From NCBI RefSeq assembly GCF_000472965.1, contig NZ_AXAU01000015.1, positions 62,001 through 126,000 on the forward strand: a stretch of DNA of 64,000 nt. Direction: 5' to 3'. Positions 45,507 through 54,746 of the stretch are shown piece by piece. The notes beneath the pieces were generated by a model. The model did no database searches. It saw only the letters and a program-made list of their open reading frames with translations, and was not told the DNA's origin. Position 1 is the stretch's first letter, and each line of letters begins with the position of its first letter. The position numbers were made by a program, and so were the translations under genes. The DNA comes from Bradyrhizobium murdochi (lineage in GTDB: Bacteria > Pseudomonadota > Alphaproteobacteria > Rhizobiales > Xanthobacteraceae).

Positions 45507-46889
45507 ATGCCGGCCCCCACCCTGGTTGGGCAGACGACTTACGCCGAGCTTTTGGAGCGCAGCGCCAACGCCGCCTTCCAGGACGCCTTCGCGGAGGACG
45601 GTGCGTTCACGGCCAAGACCATCAAGGGCCGGAAATACTGGTACTTTCAGGCCGGCACCGGCGCCGAGCGGTCCCAACGCTATGTCGGCCCGGAAACGCC
45701 AGAACTCCTGGAGCGCATCGCCCGTCACAAGGACATTCGCGAGGACGAGCGCGAGCGCCGCGCTCTCGTCTCCACGTTGGTCAGGTCGTTCGGCTTTCCC
45801 CGCCCCATTCCCGAGATCGGCGAAATCATCGCAGCGCTCGCCAAGGCCGGCGTCTTCCGCCTCCGCGGCGTGCTCGTTGGAACCGTCGCCTATCAAACCT
45901 ATGCCGCAATGCTCGGCGTTCGCCTGTCCGTCGGCTCCCTCCAGACCGGCGACGTCGACATCGCCCAGTTCAAGAATGTCTCGGTGGCGGTCGAAGACTC
46001 CACGCCGCCCGTGCTGGAGGTGTTGAAGGAGGTCGACAAGACCTTTCGTCCCGTTCCTCATACGGCCGATGGCCGACGCGTGACCAGTTATGCCGCCAGG
46101 GGCGGCTTGCGCGTCGACTTTCTCACTCCTCACGAAGGCAAGGAGACCGCCAAGCCCCAGAAGCTGCCGGCCCTTCACACGGACGCCCAGCCGCTCCGTT
46201 TCCTCGATTTCCTGATCCGCGACCCCGAGCCTGCGGTCATCCTGCACGGCGCGGGGATCCACGTGCACGTGCCAGCCCCGGCCCGCTACGCAGTCCACAA
46301 GCTGATCGTTTCCCGCCGGCGTCCGGAAGGGTTTGCGAAACGCGACAAGGATCTCCAGCAGGCGGAAGCGCTGCTCGCGGCCTTGGCGGACAAGCGACCC
46401 TACGAGGTGAAGCTCGCATGGGAGGAGGCCTATGGCCGCGGCCCGAAATGGCGCCAGTTGCTTATCGAAGGTCTTGGCCTGCTTGCCGCCCCGGTTCGGG
46501 ACACCGTGCTCAAGACTATCGGCCTCCGCCGCTCGGCTATTCCCGGGATCGATCTCTCCTTTGAGAATCCCCCCGCCCGCTATGATTTCGGCCGCGATGT
46601 CGTGACCTTCACGGGCCAGGCCCTCGATCAGCCGGTCAGTTGCGCGATCAGCCGCGAAGCGCTGGACGACCATTTCGGCGCCGATGGCCTTGGACAGGAA
46701 GGTCGCCTGCAAGCCTTCCTCAAGAACAGGTCGAGGATCGAGGAGATCGCTCGCGCCAAGTATGTCGCCTCTCCGGTCGAAGAGCCAGGCGCTGTCCTGA
46801 TCAAAACGTCGGACGTAGAGCGTTTCCCGCAAACTGGCTCCCTCGGCAGCAAAACATCCTCCGCGCCACGGACACCCAAGCGTAAGTAG
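45507..46889 (+). CDS. GSU2403-type nucleotidyltransferase-fold protein
   Basis: A 460-residue protein of the GSU2403 nucleotidyltransferase family, related in fold to AbiEii/MNT toxins. The nucleotidyltransferase core includes FRLRGVLVGTVAYQTYAAMLGVRL, the acidic SLQTGDVDIAQF and strand LRVDFLTP. ATG 45507 has GGAG six bases upstream; earlier in-frame starts (45483, 45291) would run through the operators and are rejected. It may be a stand-alone toxin-like or defence gene, since no antitoxin-like neighbour is seen. Confidence 0.75.
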   Translation: MPAPTLVGQTTYAELLERSANAAFQDAFAEDGAFTAKTIKGRKYWYFQAGTGAERSQRYVGPETPELLERIARHKDIREDERERRALVSTLVRSFGFPRPIPEIGEIIAALAKAGVFRLRGVLVGTVAYQTYAAMLGVRLSVGSLQTGDVDIAQFKNVSVAVEDSTPPVLEVLKEVDKTFRPVPHTADGRRVTSYAARGGLRVDFLTPHEGKETAKPQKLPALHTDAQPLRFLDFLIRDPEPAVILHGAGIHVHVPAPARYAVHKLIVSRRRPEGFAKRDKDLQQAEALLAALADKRPYEVKLAWEEAYGRGPKWRQLLIEGLGLLAAPVRDTVLKTIGLRRSAIPGIDLSFENPPARYDFGRDVVTFTGQALDQPVSCAISREALDDHFGADGLGQEGRLQAFLKNRSRIEEIARAKYVASPVEEPGAVLIKTSDVERFPQTGSLGSKTSSAPRTPKRK

Positions 46890-46901
46890 CCGGGGCTCGC
46901 T

Positions 46902-48869
46902 TCACCGTCCGATACCGCGCTTGATCCCGATCGACCACGAGATGCCCTCGCCGCCGACGCTGCCGGTGACCGTTTGCCCACGCGCCCTCTCCAGCACCGG
47001 CCGCCAGGGCACAAGCGCAAAATCGTGGGATCGCTCGATCAACGCAAAGCGACCGCTGTTAAGCGTCAGCATGCGCCGATAAACGCCGGTGAGATTGTCG
47101 CCGGCCTTGACGTCGCGATGTTCAAGCCCCGTTCGCGCAGCAATCTCCGCAGCCGTCTGGCGGAGCTCACGGGCCTCGAGTGTCCGCAACAGATCCCGAG
47201 CGTAGCGCACTTGGCCATCCTGCTCGCGCGCGAGTCCTTGTTCGATCAGCCATTGCCGCCTCGTCCGCATTGCCGCCTCGACTTCGCTACCCATCCCGCT
47301 GTGCCCAAGCACCTCGCGCGTCCTGGCGACGAGTTGACGGTCGAGCCAGGTTGCACCCACCGCCTGTGGCAAATCCTCAAGCCGCTGCCATGACAGCACT
47401 GCAATCCGCACGGGAATACGAGAGCGCTGGCGGCTCTCATATTGAACCACCCTATCGAGATGGTCCTCGCCCACCACAAAGCTGCCATCGCCAAGCCGGC
47501 TCACTATTCCGTCCTGTCGCATCGCTTCCAGACGACGCACATGCGACGCGACAAACTGGCCCGAGGCCTGACGATCGAACTCGCGGTGAATGCGTTCGCT
47601 GTAACGCCCATCATGGGCGGCCGCGATCGTCACGATGGTTCGATCGATTTCGCGCGCCTCTGCGCGTCGAGAGGAGAGCTCCACGATGGTATTCCGGATC
47701 GGAGGCTCATCCCGAGCGGAGAGGCTGCCGATCTCCACGTAATGCGTCCGCCCATCGATCCCATCGAGCACGACATAACGGCGCTCTCTGAGCTCATCCG
47801 AAAACCCGTCGCCGACGATGCGTCCGACCAGGCGCTGGCCGCCCTCGCCCGGGTCGAAGGTGGTGTAGGTGCCTACAGCTCGCGCCATTCCAGCGGCAGC
47901 AAGTTCGCGATGAATGGTCTTGATGATGTCGCCACGCTCGCCCATGCGCCTGAGCTTTGCCTCGAGGCCGGTGTCGATCCGCCAATGGCCGGGGCCAGTC
48001 TCTTCCGCCAACCCCATCCGCTCGAGCGTTTGCAGGCGGCCCATTCGCGCGGCCTGCCAAACCGGATCCCGCGCCGGCATCGCGTTGAGTTCGAGAGCGC
48101 CATCCGGCGCATCGCGCAGGATGGCCTGGTCGAGACGCGTGAGCCGCTCGGCTGTAACCTCCTGCTGGAGCTTGCGCACGGCCTCGATTTCGGTCTCTGG
48201 ACCGAGCTCCCGCGTGAGGAGATCGGCGGCCCGCGCCCGCAAGCCGTGAGCGATATAATCGCGGGCGATCACGAGGTCCTGTCCCTCGTCGTCCTTTCCG
48301 CGCAGGACGATGTGGCTGTGCGGATGGCCCGTGTTGAAATGATCCGCCGCGACCCAGTCAAGCCTGGTGCCGAGGTCACTCTCCATCTGCCGCATCAGGT
48401 CGCGGATGAATGGCTCCAGGTCGGGGAGTTCCGCGCTGTCTTCAGGCGCCACGATGAACCGGAATTGGTGGCGATCCCCGGCACTTCGTTCCGTGAAGGC
48501 CTTGCCGTCGGCGCGGTCGTTGGTCGCGTCATAGAGCTCGCCTGGATCACCGTCCCGCGTAACGCCGTCGCGCTGAACGTACCGCAAGTGCGCCCGGATG
48601 GCCCCAGGATCGCCTGTCTTGATGCGCACAATGCGCGCCTTGATCACGACGCGTCGCTGGCCCTTCGCCCTCGCCCGTCCGGCCAGCATCGCACCTTGGG
48701 CGTATCCGCGGCTGATCCGGCCGCCCGAGAAGTTCGACTTACATTGCGATCTGGCGCCGGCCTTCTCGGCCGCCTGGCGGACACGCCGAAGATAGCTGGT
48801 TGCCCGCCTGGCTTTGCGGTTGCCGATCCGGCCGAGCTTTACTTCGAATTCGTCGTCGACGCCGTGCAT
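46902..48869 (-). CDS. VirD2-like relaxase with DUF3363
   Basis: A 655-residue protein that nicks the element's oriT and leads the strand into the recipient. The N-terminal part has RVVIKARIVRIKTGDPGAIRAHLRYVQRDG, with the metal-binding HFNTGHPHSHIVLRG motif at about residue 175. The remaining ~430 residues are the DUF3363 region. ATG 48869 (MHGVDDEFEVKLG) is preferred over an extension from 48947. It is convergent with the nucleotidyltransferase gene. Confidence 0.9.
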   Translation of the reverse strand: MHGVDDEFEVKLGRIGNRKARRATSYLRRVRQAAEKAGARSQCKSNFSGGRISRGYAQGAMLAGRARAKGQRRVVIKARIVRIKTGDPGAIRAHLRYVQRDGVTRDGDPGELYDATNDRADGKAFTERSAGDRHQFRFIVAPEDSAELPDLEPFIRDLMRQMESDLGTRLDWVAADHFNTGHPHSHIVLRGKDDEGQDLVIARDYIAHGLRARAADLLTRELGPETEIEAVRKLQQEVTAERLTRLDQAILRDAPDGALELNAMPARDPVWQAARMGRLQTLERMGLAEETGPGHWRIDTGLEAKLRRMGERGDIIKTIHRELAAAGMARAVGTYTTFDPGEGGQRLVGRIVGDGFSDELRERRYVVLDGIDGRTHYVEIGSLSARDEPPIRNTIVELSSRRAEAREIDRTIVTIAAAHDGRYSERIHREFDRQASGQFVASHVRRLEAMRQDGIVSRLGDGSFVVGEDHLDRVVQYESRQRSRIPVRIAVLSWQRLEDLPQAVGATWLDRQLVARTREVLGHSGMGSEVEAAMRTRRQWLIEQGLAREQDGQVRYARDLLRTLEARELRQTAAEIAARTGLEHRDVKAGDNLTGVYRRMLTLNSGRFALIERSHDFALVPWRPVLERARGQTVTGSVGGEGISWSIGIKRGIGR

Positions 48870-49202
48870 GATGCTGGCTCTCGTTAAGACCCCGGATATG
48901 TGAAGCCGGCAAGCGACTGCCAAGACGCAGACGAAATCAGCAAGCAACGCGATCGACTTGAGCAGAACTTGGCGACAACGCTCAACTCGGTGTCGACAAA
49001 ACTGGGATGTGCAGACAACGGCTTAGGCCTCCTCAAGCTCCAGTGCTTTTATCTTGCCCTCCCGCTTCGCTGGTTCACCCGTTGATCTCAATGGAAGAGC
49101 TTGCTTCACCGCAGATTCGCGATCTGCCCGAACGAAGGCTCAGCGGCATACCAGGGAAAGGTGCGCGCCCTTTTCTGACACGCACATCGCTGTCATGGAA
49201 AT
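48870..49202. other. Intergenic stretch, candidate oriT region
   Basis: The 333 bp upstream of the relaxase gene lack a convincing coding frame. Relaxase genes are commonly close to their oriT, so this is the first place to look. I see no decisive inverted repeat plus nic sequence by eye, so this is position-based only. Confidence 0.3.
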
Positions 49203-49742
49203 TCAAATATCTGGATTCCAGGTCAAGAGCGGATGCGCCACGCCTAGGATGTCGCAGCGCAGCACCGGGCCGAAGTATCGCGAGTCGAACGAATGAGGGT
49301 GCGGCTGCAGCAAGAAAAATTCTCCTTCACTAAGCCGCAAGCAGCCCTCCCAGGTTGGCAGGGGCCGTCCCCGTCGATCGTTCTGAAGCACCTCTACAAT
49401 GACCCTTCCATTGACCAAAACCGATTCGACCGGTGCTTTGGCGCGGCACACTTCATCGCCGCCCGCCGCAGCCACCTGCTTCAAAAGGGGCACCGGGCCC
49501 GGCAAAACGCCATGCGCGATGATAAGGAGCTCAATAGCCGGCGGCGGTCTGAACAGCGCCAGTTCACCGTGCGCGGGCAGACGTTGCTCCAGATAGTAGA
49601 AGCCGAGTGGCGCGCTGCCCGAGGCATTGTAGATCAAAAGCGGCATACCGCTCGCGAAGGAAATCAGCACTGCGATGATGCTGGCGCACATGGCCGAGAG
49701 CACGGCCAGTTGGCGCCAGCGGCTTGCGCGATCAATCAGCAT
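49203..49742 (-). CDS. traF: Conjugative signal peptidase TraF (S26 family)
   Basis: A 179-residue inner-membrane serine protease that in related systems matures and cyclises the TrbC pilin. It has one N-terminal membrane helix (LAVLSAMCASIIAVLISFA), the catalytic Ser in NASGSAPLGFYYL and Lys in VPLLKQVAAAGGDEVC, and the C-terminal HSFDSRYFGPVLRCDILGVA. ATG 49742 overlaps the HTH gene by 11 bp. Confidence 0.9.
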   Translation of the reverse strand: MLIDRASRWRQLAVLSAMCASIIAVLISFASGMPLLIYNASGSAPLGFYYLEQRLPAHGELALFRPPPAIELLIIAHGVLPGPVPLLKQVAAAGGDEVCRAKAPVESVLVNGRVIVEVLQNDRRGRPLPTWEGCLRLSEGEFFLLQPHPHSFDSRYFGPVLRCDILGVAHPLLTWNPDI

Positions 49743-49950
49743 CGGAGGTTGACCTCCGCTTATTGGCTTGCGAATATTCGATGAGGTCTTCGATGTGGTA
49801 GCGGACATAGCGTCCGTGCTTGCGGTAGGCGGGCCCTCTGCCGTTCACCCGCATTTTTTCAAGGGTATTCTTGGTGAGGCGCAACCAGGCGGCAGCCTCT
49901 ACTGTATTGAGAAACGGCTTATCGGACCGTTTGTCGTCACTGTTAGTCAT
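49732..49950 (-). CDS. HTH_17/excisionase-like DNA-binding protein
   Basis: A 72-residue winged-helix protein: FLNTVEAAAWLRLTKNTLEKMRVNGRGPAYRKHGRYVRYHIEDLIEYSQ is the MerR/excisionase-like HTH_17 pattern. It may act as a recombination directionality factor for the integrase or as a regulator of the traF-relaxase transcript. In rhizobial ICEs this gene and traF are regularly adjacent and overlapping, as here. Confidence 0.88.
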   Translation of the reverse strand: MTNSDDKRSDKPFLNTVEAAAWLRLTKNTLEKMRVNGRGPAYRKHGRYVRYHIEDLIEYSQANKRRSTSDAD

Positions 49951-50103
49951 TTCCGAGGCTCCTTCTCACCTACCTCGTCAAGCACGAGGCGTGAGAAGAA
50001 GCGTCGTCACATTAGCAACCTGATTGGGAGTGGCGAATGCGGCAGGGTCTGTTTCGCCATCCTGCGAAAGCAAGTCTCGTCAAGCAGCCGCGACAAGAAG
50101 CGG

Positions 50104-50907
50104 CTAGCTCAGGAGATCGCGATAGCCGCCCTTCATCAATTCGGTTCCCTTGGCAACAAGCCGTCGCGTGCGATCTTTCAAGAATTGACTATGCCCGTAC
50201 CATTCCTCCGCAACTTTTTTCTCCCCGAAGATCGTGATTGCGATCTGGCGGTAGGTCTTGCCCTCCAGGCTTTCATCGAGCGCGATCAGGGCGTGATGCA
50301 TACGTTCGTCGCTTGCGAATGGCGGCGTTTGTATTGTCCTCTGGCCAGGCTCGGTGAAACGCTTCAAGCGCTTCAGAAGCTCGATTTGCGCGGAGAGGTC
50401 GCCGAGGCCATGGAGCTCGAAGACCGGCGCAAATGGCGCAGTTAGGGCAGGAAGACCGCGGATTTCGAGGGGGACATGTACGCCCGCTCCCTTCACCAAC
50501 ACCAACGGGACTTTGTCGACACCGATGACCGCCGTTCGATTGAACTTGAAGTCCGCAAGCGTGGACGGCGGCGTGTTTTCGTTGCCATTCTGCCTTTGGG
50601 CGTTGAGGCGGATCACCCGCTTCAGGGCACCGACGTGCCAGAACACCGGTGCCTGCCGGGCGCATAGCGCAGGGTCGGCAAAGGCATAAAGTCCCCATCG
50701 TTCGGCGCGCGGAAAGCGTCGCTGCAGCCGCAACAGCCACGTCCCATCGCTAAGTCTGATGTACGGCAGACGTCGAGGAACGGAGCCTCGCCACTCGGCG
50801 ATATAGTCTTTGTTCCGGCGCAAGAACTCCCACGCCCAGTCGCATGCGTCATAGCCCGCCGGATCAAGGCGAGCGACGCCATCGCGCGCACGGCGGTGCG
50901 AAGACAT
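50104..50907 (-). CDS. DUF2285 (DUF6499-DUF2285) ICE protein
   Basis: A 267-residue protein with the N-terminal DUF6499-type part (AWEFLRRNKDYIAEWR) and C-terminal DUF2285 (LIALDESLEGKTYRQIAITIFGEKKVAEEWYG...LKDRTRRLVAKGTELMKGGYRDLL), which looks helix-turn-helix-like. It is constant in Trb-type ICEs and has no proven function. ATG 50907 (MSSHRRARDG) is chosen over 50946. Confidence 0.85.
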   Translation of the reverse strand: MSSHRRARDGVARLDPAGYDACDWAWEFLRRNKDYIAEWRGSVPRRLPYIRLSDGTWLLRLQRRFPRAERWGLYAFADPALCARQAPVFWHVGALKRVIRLNAQRQNGNENTPPSTLADFKFNRTAVIGVDKVPLVLVKGAGVHVPLEIRGLPALTAPFAPVFELHGLGDLSAQIELLKRLKRFTEPGQRTIQTPPFASDERMHHALIALDESLEGKTYRQIAITIFGEKKVAEEWYGHSQFLKDRTRRLVAKGTELMKGGYRDLLS

Positions 50908-51294
50908 GACGGGATGGTTCAGGGCCTGCCCCAAGCTAGAAAGCACATCGGAGCGCTGATCGTTTCGGCCAAATGGGGCAACAGAACGGCCCAGCGGGTA
51001 CTTTCGGGCGCCGATTGCATCAGTCCGCCAGAGTCGAGATCATGCCCGCGCAAGTTTCTGCTAGTGTCTTTGTGGATCGCCCAACACCGGATCACGTAAT
51101 GCGAATCGGCCGTGGTTGCGAGAACCCTTCTCTCGCCCCCGTGGTGACCCCGCGGCAGACACTCGAACGCGGTAGCGTCACGAACAAGACGTCTCAATGT
51201 CAATCTTGCAAATTCCGTGGTACGCTTTCTCGTGTGCAGCCCGATTCCGGTCTGCGCAGTAAGCGAGCTCATTTGATATTTAACGGAGGGGCAC
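50908..51294. other. Intergenic stretch upstream of DUF2285 and the Lys-rich peptide
   Basis: Nearly 390 bp with no supported gene, serving as promoter region for two divergent genes. An AT-rich patch (CATTTGATATTTAACGG) just before 51295 precedes the peptide's ribosome site. No operator was recognised. Confidence 0.4.
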
Positions 51295-51366
51295 ATGGCC
51301 AAGAAAGCGAAGAAGGCGAAGAAGACCACTGTGAAAAAGGCCAAAAAGAAGAAGATGAAGAAGTAA
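51295..51366 (+). CDS. 23-residue lysine-rich basic peptide
   Basis: The frame MAKKAKKAKKTTVKKA followed by six further Lys and one Met has a strong ribosome site (GGAGGGG, 4 bases before the ATG) and stops with TAA at 51364. More than half of its residues are lysine, like histone-H1-tail or nucleoid-binding peptides. It lies opposite in strand to its neighbours. It is probably real because of the ribosome site and composition; the role (DNA or RNA binding) is a guess. Confidence 0.55.
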   Translation: MAKKAKKAKKTTVKKAKKKKMKK

Positions 51367-51557
51367 GTCTTCGACGACCTTCTGCTCGTTCCGAGCAAGA
51401 TGCCTGCTGCGGCAACGTTTGCACTCGTCGAACTCACTTTGGTCTGAATGGACCGATCAATGGTTGGGCTGGACCGCATGGCGCTAGGCACCATGCAGTC
51501 CGGCCCTCAAATTCTTACAGTCGTTTCCGGCAGCTCTGCCCTGAGTTGGCGAGGCCT

Positions 51558-51707
51558 TTAATGAAACCCATTCATCACCGTCACGACCTCCGATAGCAGG
51601 ACGCCAGTCGACATCAGCGCGGCAAGGCTGATGATCATTTGCGCCAGGCAAGTGCGCTTAAGCGTCACCGCTGGTGGATCGGGAAACACCATGAACGGAC
51701 TCGCCAT
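51558..51707 (-). CDS. Small single-helix membrane peptide
   Basis: A 49-residue frame, MASPFMVFPDPPAVTLKRTCLAQ then MIISLAALMSTGVLLSEVV, with one predicted membrane helix and GGAG seven bases before the ATG. It has no known family. It lies 216 bp downstream of the DUF736 terminator on the same strand. Confidence 0.45.
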   Translation of the reverse strand: MASPFMVFPDPPAVTLKRTCLAQMIISLAALMSTGVLLSEVVTVMNGFH

Positions 51708-51922
51708 CGTCAGCTCCGTGAAGCGGTGAACACGTTTGTAGTGGCCGAGAAATAGGGTGAGTCGCGTCGATCGCGATGCAGTATATTTGTTGCCCGTAAG
51801 GTTGACTCTTCACCGACTCGGCTGAGGCAAACTCGCGGGCACGAATTGAGGCCCCGCGCCGAATCGGTTGGCCTAAGTTCAGGTAAACAAAAGATTAACG
51901 GCTTGCGTCGCACGGCTAAAAG

Positions 51923-51949
51923 GCCCCGCCCGAGTGGGTCGGGCGGGGC
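51923..51949 (-). terminator. Terminator of the DUF736 gene
   Basis: A perfect 11-bp GC stem (GCCCCGCCCGA / TCGGGCGGGGC) with a 5-base loop, followed on the minus strand by CTTTTAG. It lies 16 bp after the DUF736 stop. Confidence 0.85.
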
Positions 51950-51964
51950 TCGGTGGCGAGAACC

Positions 51965-52282
51965 TCAGTCGCCGTTCTTCCGCGGCCGCGACCAGAGCAG
52001 AGTATGACCTTCGTCTTCATCCTCGAACAGGTTCGCGTAGATCGGCGCGTTGAACGAAGGATCATCGAGCTTGAGCGAAAGGTAGTCGCGGCCCTCCTCT
52101 GACCGCTTCGACCAGGCTGCCCCGATCTCGGCCCGGCCGACATAGACGCGATGGCTGGGCGCGTTCTCGTTGGTGCGATTGGGCTCGGCGACGATGCGGA
52201 CGCCCTTCGCTTGCACGCTCAGCGTGACGATCTCGCCCTGAAAATCGTTGCCGACCTTCTTAAAGGAACCGATGTTAGCCAT
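51965..52282 (-). CDS. DUF736 ICE/plasmid protein
   Basis: A 105-residue protein with MANIGSFKKVGNDFQGEIVTLSVQAKGVRI and SLKLDDPSFNAPIYANLFEDEDEGHTLLWSRP, an intact DUF736 member. These are common on conjugative elements of Rhizobiales and of unknown role. It has a long leader upstream and its own terminator downstream. Confidence 0.92.
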   Translation of the reverse strand: MANIGSFKKVGNDFQGEIVTLSVQAKGVRIVAEPNRTNENAPSHRVYVGRAEIGAAWSKRSEEGRDYLSLKLDDPSFNAPIYANLFEDEDEGHTLLWSRPRKNGD

Positions 52283-52784
52283 GTCACTTCTCCTTGAGTT
52301 TTCGAGCCCGCGACCACCGCGGCCTCGATGGTGATCGAGAGGCCGAATGACGATCGGCGACGCACCCGCTCGCGGGCCGGAGCGTAGCGGAGGACGCTAG
52401 CCGGAAGACTTTCTTGGCTCGCGAGGAATGGGCGTCAGCCCAGGGGAAGAAAGTCTTAACGGCGGCGTTGCGGCTCAGACGATCGAGGCGGAGCCGGTCT
52501 TCGGCCAGATCAAGCCATCAAGAGGCAAGGTGCGTCCGTGCGCTGAACAGCCTTAAGGAGACGAGGCGGCGGACGTCGGCCGTCCTGTACAAGAGGTCGA
52601 GAGGTTCAGGCGAAGAAAGGAAACAACGTGCGGGAAAAGTCGGGCGTCGGCCGCCCCGAAACAGCCGTTAGAGAACGCCCGCCCCGACACTAACAGAGTT
52701 GCCGATGATTGGCATAATGGCTGTGTAGTGCTCTGAGGAGACCGCCTCTCCCTGCGATGCCGATCATTGGCGATCTCGACGCGC
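52283..52784 (-). ncRNA. Long structured leader upstream of DUF736, candidate regulatory RNA
   Basis: About 500 bp with no family-matching frame but several inverted repeats. Arms AAGACTTTCTT (52405-52415) and AAGAAAGTCTT (52447-52457) are exact inverted copies enclosing 31 nt. GCGGAGGACG and CCGGAAGAC words nearby echo those in the leader of the DUF2493 gene (54398-54746). It could be a cis-regulatory RNA or part of a replication or transfer site. The call is tentative. Confidence 0.35.
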
Positions 52785-53303
52785 CTAATGTTGAGGAGAA
52801 CCCTGGGCGCCGAGCCGAAGGGCTATAGCCGTCTTGGCCGCGAGAACTGGTTGACGTTCGGTTCGCCCTACCCTGACTGACTGAAGCGGGGCAAGCTCGG
52901 CCAAGACAGTCATGCGCGCCCGCCCCGTGTCACCGATGAAGATCGAACCGATGCAGCCAAAGATCTCGTGTGCCAGAGCGGGGATGGCACCCCAACATAC
53001 GATATCCGAGAATCACATAATAACGGCAACGGCGGCCGAAATGGCAAAGACTGCCGCGATGGTTGCGCGCAAGACAAATGACCGCGCGGTGGCAAAGGTG
53101 ATCTGACCGATGAGGAGCATCATCGCGGCGGGAGCAATGCCGACGAGCAACGCGCCGATGGCGCCCGCACTATGAAATACCATCACGCCGGCAGTGAAAC
53201 TAACCAGGAATGAAAGGGAGTCTACAGCGAGAGCAAAGATGTGAGCAGAATAGACCGATGCGAAGTATTGAGGAAGTCCGAGAGCAATTCGCGCCTTCCA
53301 CGA
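52785..53303 (-). pseudogene. Decayed small membrane-protein gene of the ICE backbone
   Basis: The minus-strand frame reads LPQYFASVYSAHIFALAVD, SLSFLVSFTAGVMVFHSAGA, LLVGIAPAAMMLLIGQITFATARS and so on with several hydrophobic helices. It hits TGA at 53015 and continues in the same frame with IFGCIGSIFIGDTGRARMTVLAEL to a stop at 52785. No start codon is present at the 5' end, where an in-frame TGA lies at 53306. I recall intact homologues in this place, next to DUF2493, in related ICEs. It is a degraded copy. Confidence 0.55.
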
Positions 53304-53458
53304 TCACCTGGACGCGAGGTTACTCAAGCCGGAACTAGTTAGAAGTGCGGCTCACTGTCTAACCACATTCGAGGTCGCGAATGTGCTCGGGGGCGCAATT
53401 GCGTCGGTTACGACGCCTGCCCTATGCAGGGAGATTTCGAAATCGGCATGGACGGCGC

Positions 53459-54397
53459 TCACGCGCCGCCATCCCCAAACTTCCAGACCGGGATACCGAG
53501 TCGTTTCGCCTTGTCGGCGAGATTGCTCTGGATGCCAGTGCCGGGGAAGACCATGACGCCGATCGGCAAGATCTCAAGCATCGCGTCATTGCGCTTGAAC
53601 GGTGCGGCCTTTGCGTGCTTGGTCCAGTCGGGCTTGAAAGCAATCTGGGGCACCTTGCGATTGGTCGCCCATTTGGCGGCTATCAGTTCGGCGCCTTTCG
53701 GCGAGCCGCCATGCAGCAGCACCATGTCAGGATGCTTAGCGTGGACCTTGTCAAGTCGATCCCAGACCAGATGATGGTCATTGAAGTCGAGGCCACCGGT
53801 TAGGGCAATTTTAGGGCCGGCCGGCAGCAACAGTTCGGTCTCCGCCCGGTGTTTGGCGGCGATGAAATCCCTGGAGTCGATCATCGCCGCAGTAAGCTTG
53901 CGATGATTGACCAGCGATCCAGAGCGAGGACGCCAGTGCGAGCCGGTATGGACCTGGAAGCGCTCGATGGATTGATCGCGGAAGAGCTCCATGCAGTTGC
54001 GACGTTCGACCAGCGTGATGCCTTCGGCCGTGAGCCGCTCGAGTTCGACCGATCTGATTTCCGAGCCGTCCTGCTCACGCTGGCTCTTCCGCTGCGCTTG
54101 CTCGTTGGCGTCGAGCTCGCGCTCGATGCGCTCTGTTGCACGGTGGAACAGGTTGACCGTCGACCAGAGCAGGTCATCGATATCCGGCTCGAGGCGAGTG
54201 TCGCTTAGGGTTGCGACGAGGGCGTCGAAGATATCGGCGACCGCACCCGCGATCATCTTGCCTTCGGGAAGCGGCCTCGGGTCTGGCTCGTCGTTCAAAG
54301 GACGGTAGCCAAAGAGCTGAAGTTCGCTAATGACGTGATCAATCGGGGATGAGCCGTGCGTTGCTTCGAAATCTAGGTCGTTGCGATCGGATGTCAT
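53459..54397 (-). CDS. DUF2493 (SLOG/DprA-like) ICE protein
   Basis: A 312-residue protein. The N-terminal half is charged and helical; the C-terminal ~120 residues form DUF2493, a SLOG-like Rossmann domain (KIALTGGLDFNDHHLVWDRLDKV, MVLLHGGSPKGAELIAAKWA, MLEILPIGVMVFPGTGIQSNLADKAKRLGIPVW). SLOG domains bind nucleotides or single-stranded DNA. ATG 54397 is chosen; the frame upstream to 54628 runs through the structured leader. Confidence 0.9.
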   Translation of the reverse strand: MTSDRNDLDFEATHGSSPIDHVISELQLFGYRPLNDEPDPRPLPEGKMIAGAVADIFDALVATLSDTRLEPDIDDLLWSTVNLFHRATERIERELDANEQAQRKSQREQDGSEIRSVELERLTAEGITLVERRNCMELFRDQSIERFQVHTGSHWRPRSGSLVNHRKLTAAMIDSRDFIAAKHRAETELLLPAGPKIALTGGLDFNDHHLVWDRLDKVHAKHPDMVLLHGGSPKGAELIAAKWATNRKVPQIAFKPDWTKHAKAAPFKRNDAMLEILPIGVMVFPGTGIQSNLADKAKRLGIPVWKFGDGGA

Positions 54398-54746
54398 GGT
54401 CGAGGTCCTTTGCCCGGATCGGCCGCGCCCATCGCGGCCTTCGTGGCGATCACCTGACAGCGGGCGGAACGGACCAGAACCCGAAGCGAAGCGAAGGGCC
54501 GCAGCGACAGCGGAGGATGGCGAAGTCCGGCTATTTTGTTTCGCGATGCAAAGGCGCGTGGCCGGGCCCCCGCAAAGCTTTCTTCGCGGGGTGAACACCG
54601 CCGGCGGAAAATAGCCGGGCGCAGCCATTGCCGGTCCGGTCCGAATGCTGTCCGATCGCCCTCTAGAAGGCCAGGGCGCGGCCTCTCCTCGGCACTATGG
54701 GCCTCCCATCGACCTCCCGTGACGATGTCGCTGGTTACGCCGGCTC
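54398..54746 (-). ncRNA. Structured leader upstream of DUF2493, candidate regulatory RNA
   Basis: A GC-rich 349-bp stretch between the Toprim gene and DUF2493. Exact inverted arms CCGGCTATTTT (54527-54537) and AAAATAGCCGG (54608-54618) enclose 70 nt that themselves contain a CCCCGC...GCGGGG hairpin (54570-54592). The short repeated unit GAAGCGAAGCGAAGGGCCGC at about 54483 is also notable. Arrangement and words resemble the DUF736 leader. It might be a conserved ICE RNA; function is unknown. Confidence 0.35.

Noticed and set aside
47442-48887. A 481-codon plus-strand frame opposite the relaxase
   Set aside because: Antisense to a relaxase with an intact HxH motif; low-complexity composition and no ribosome site.
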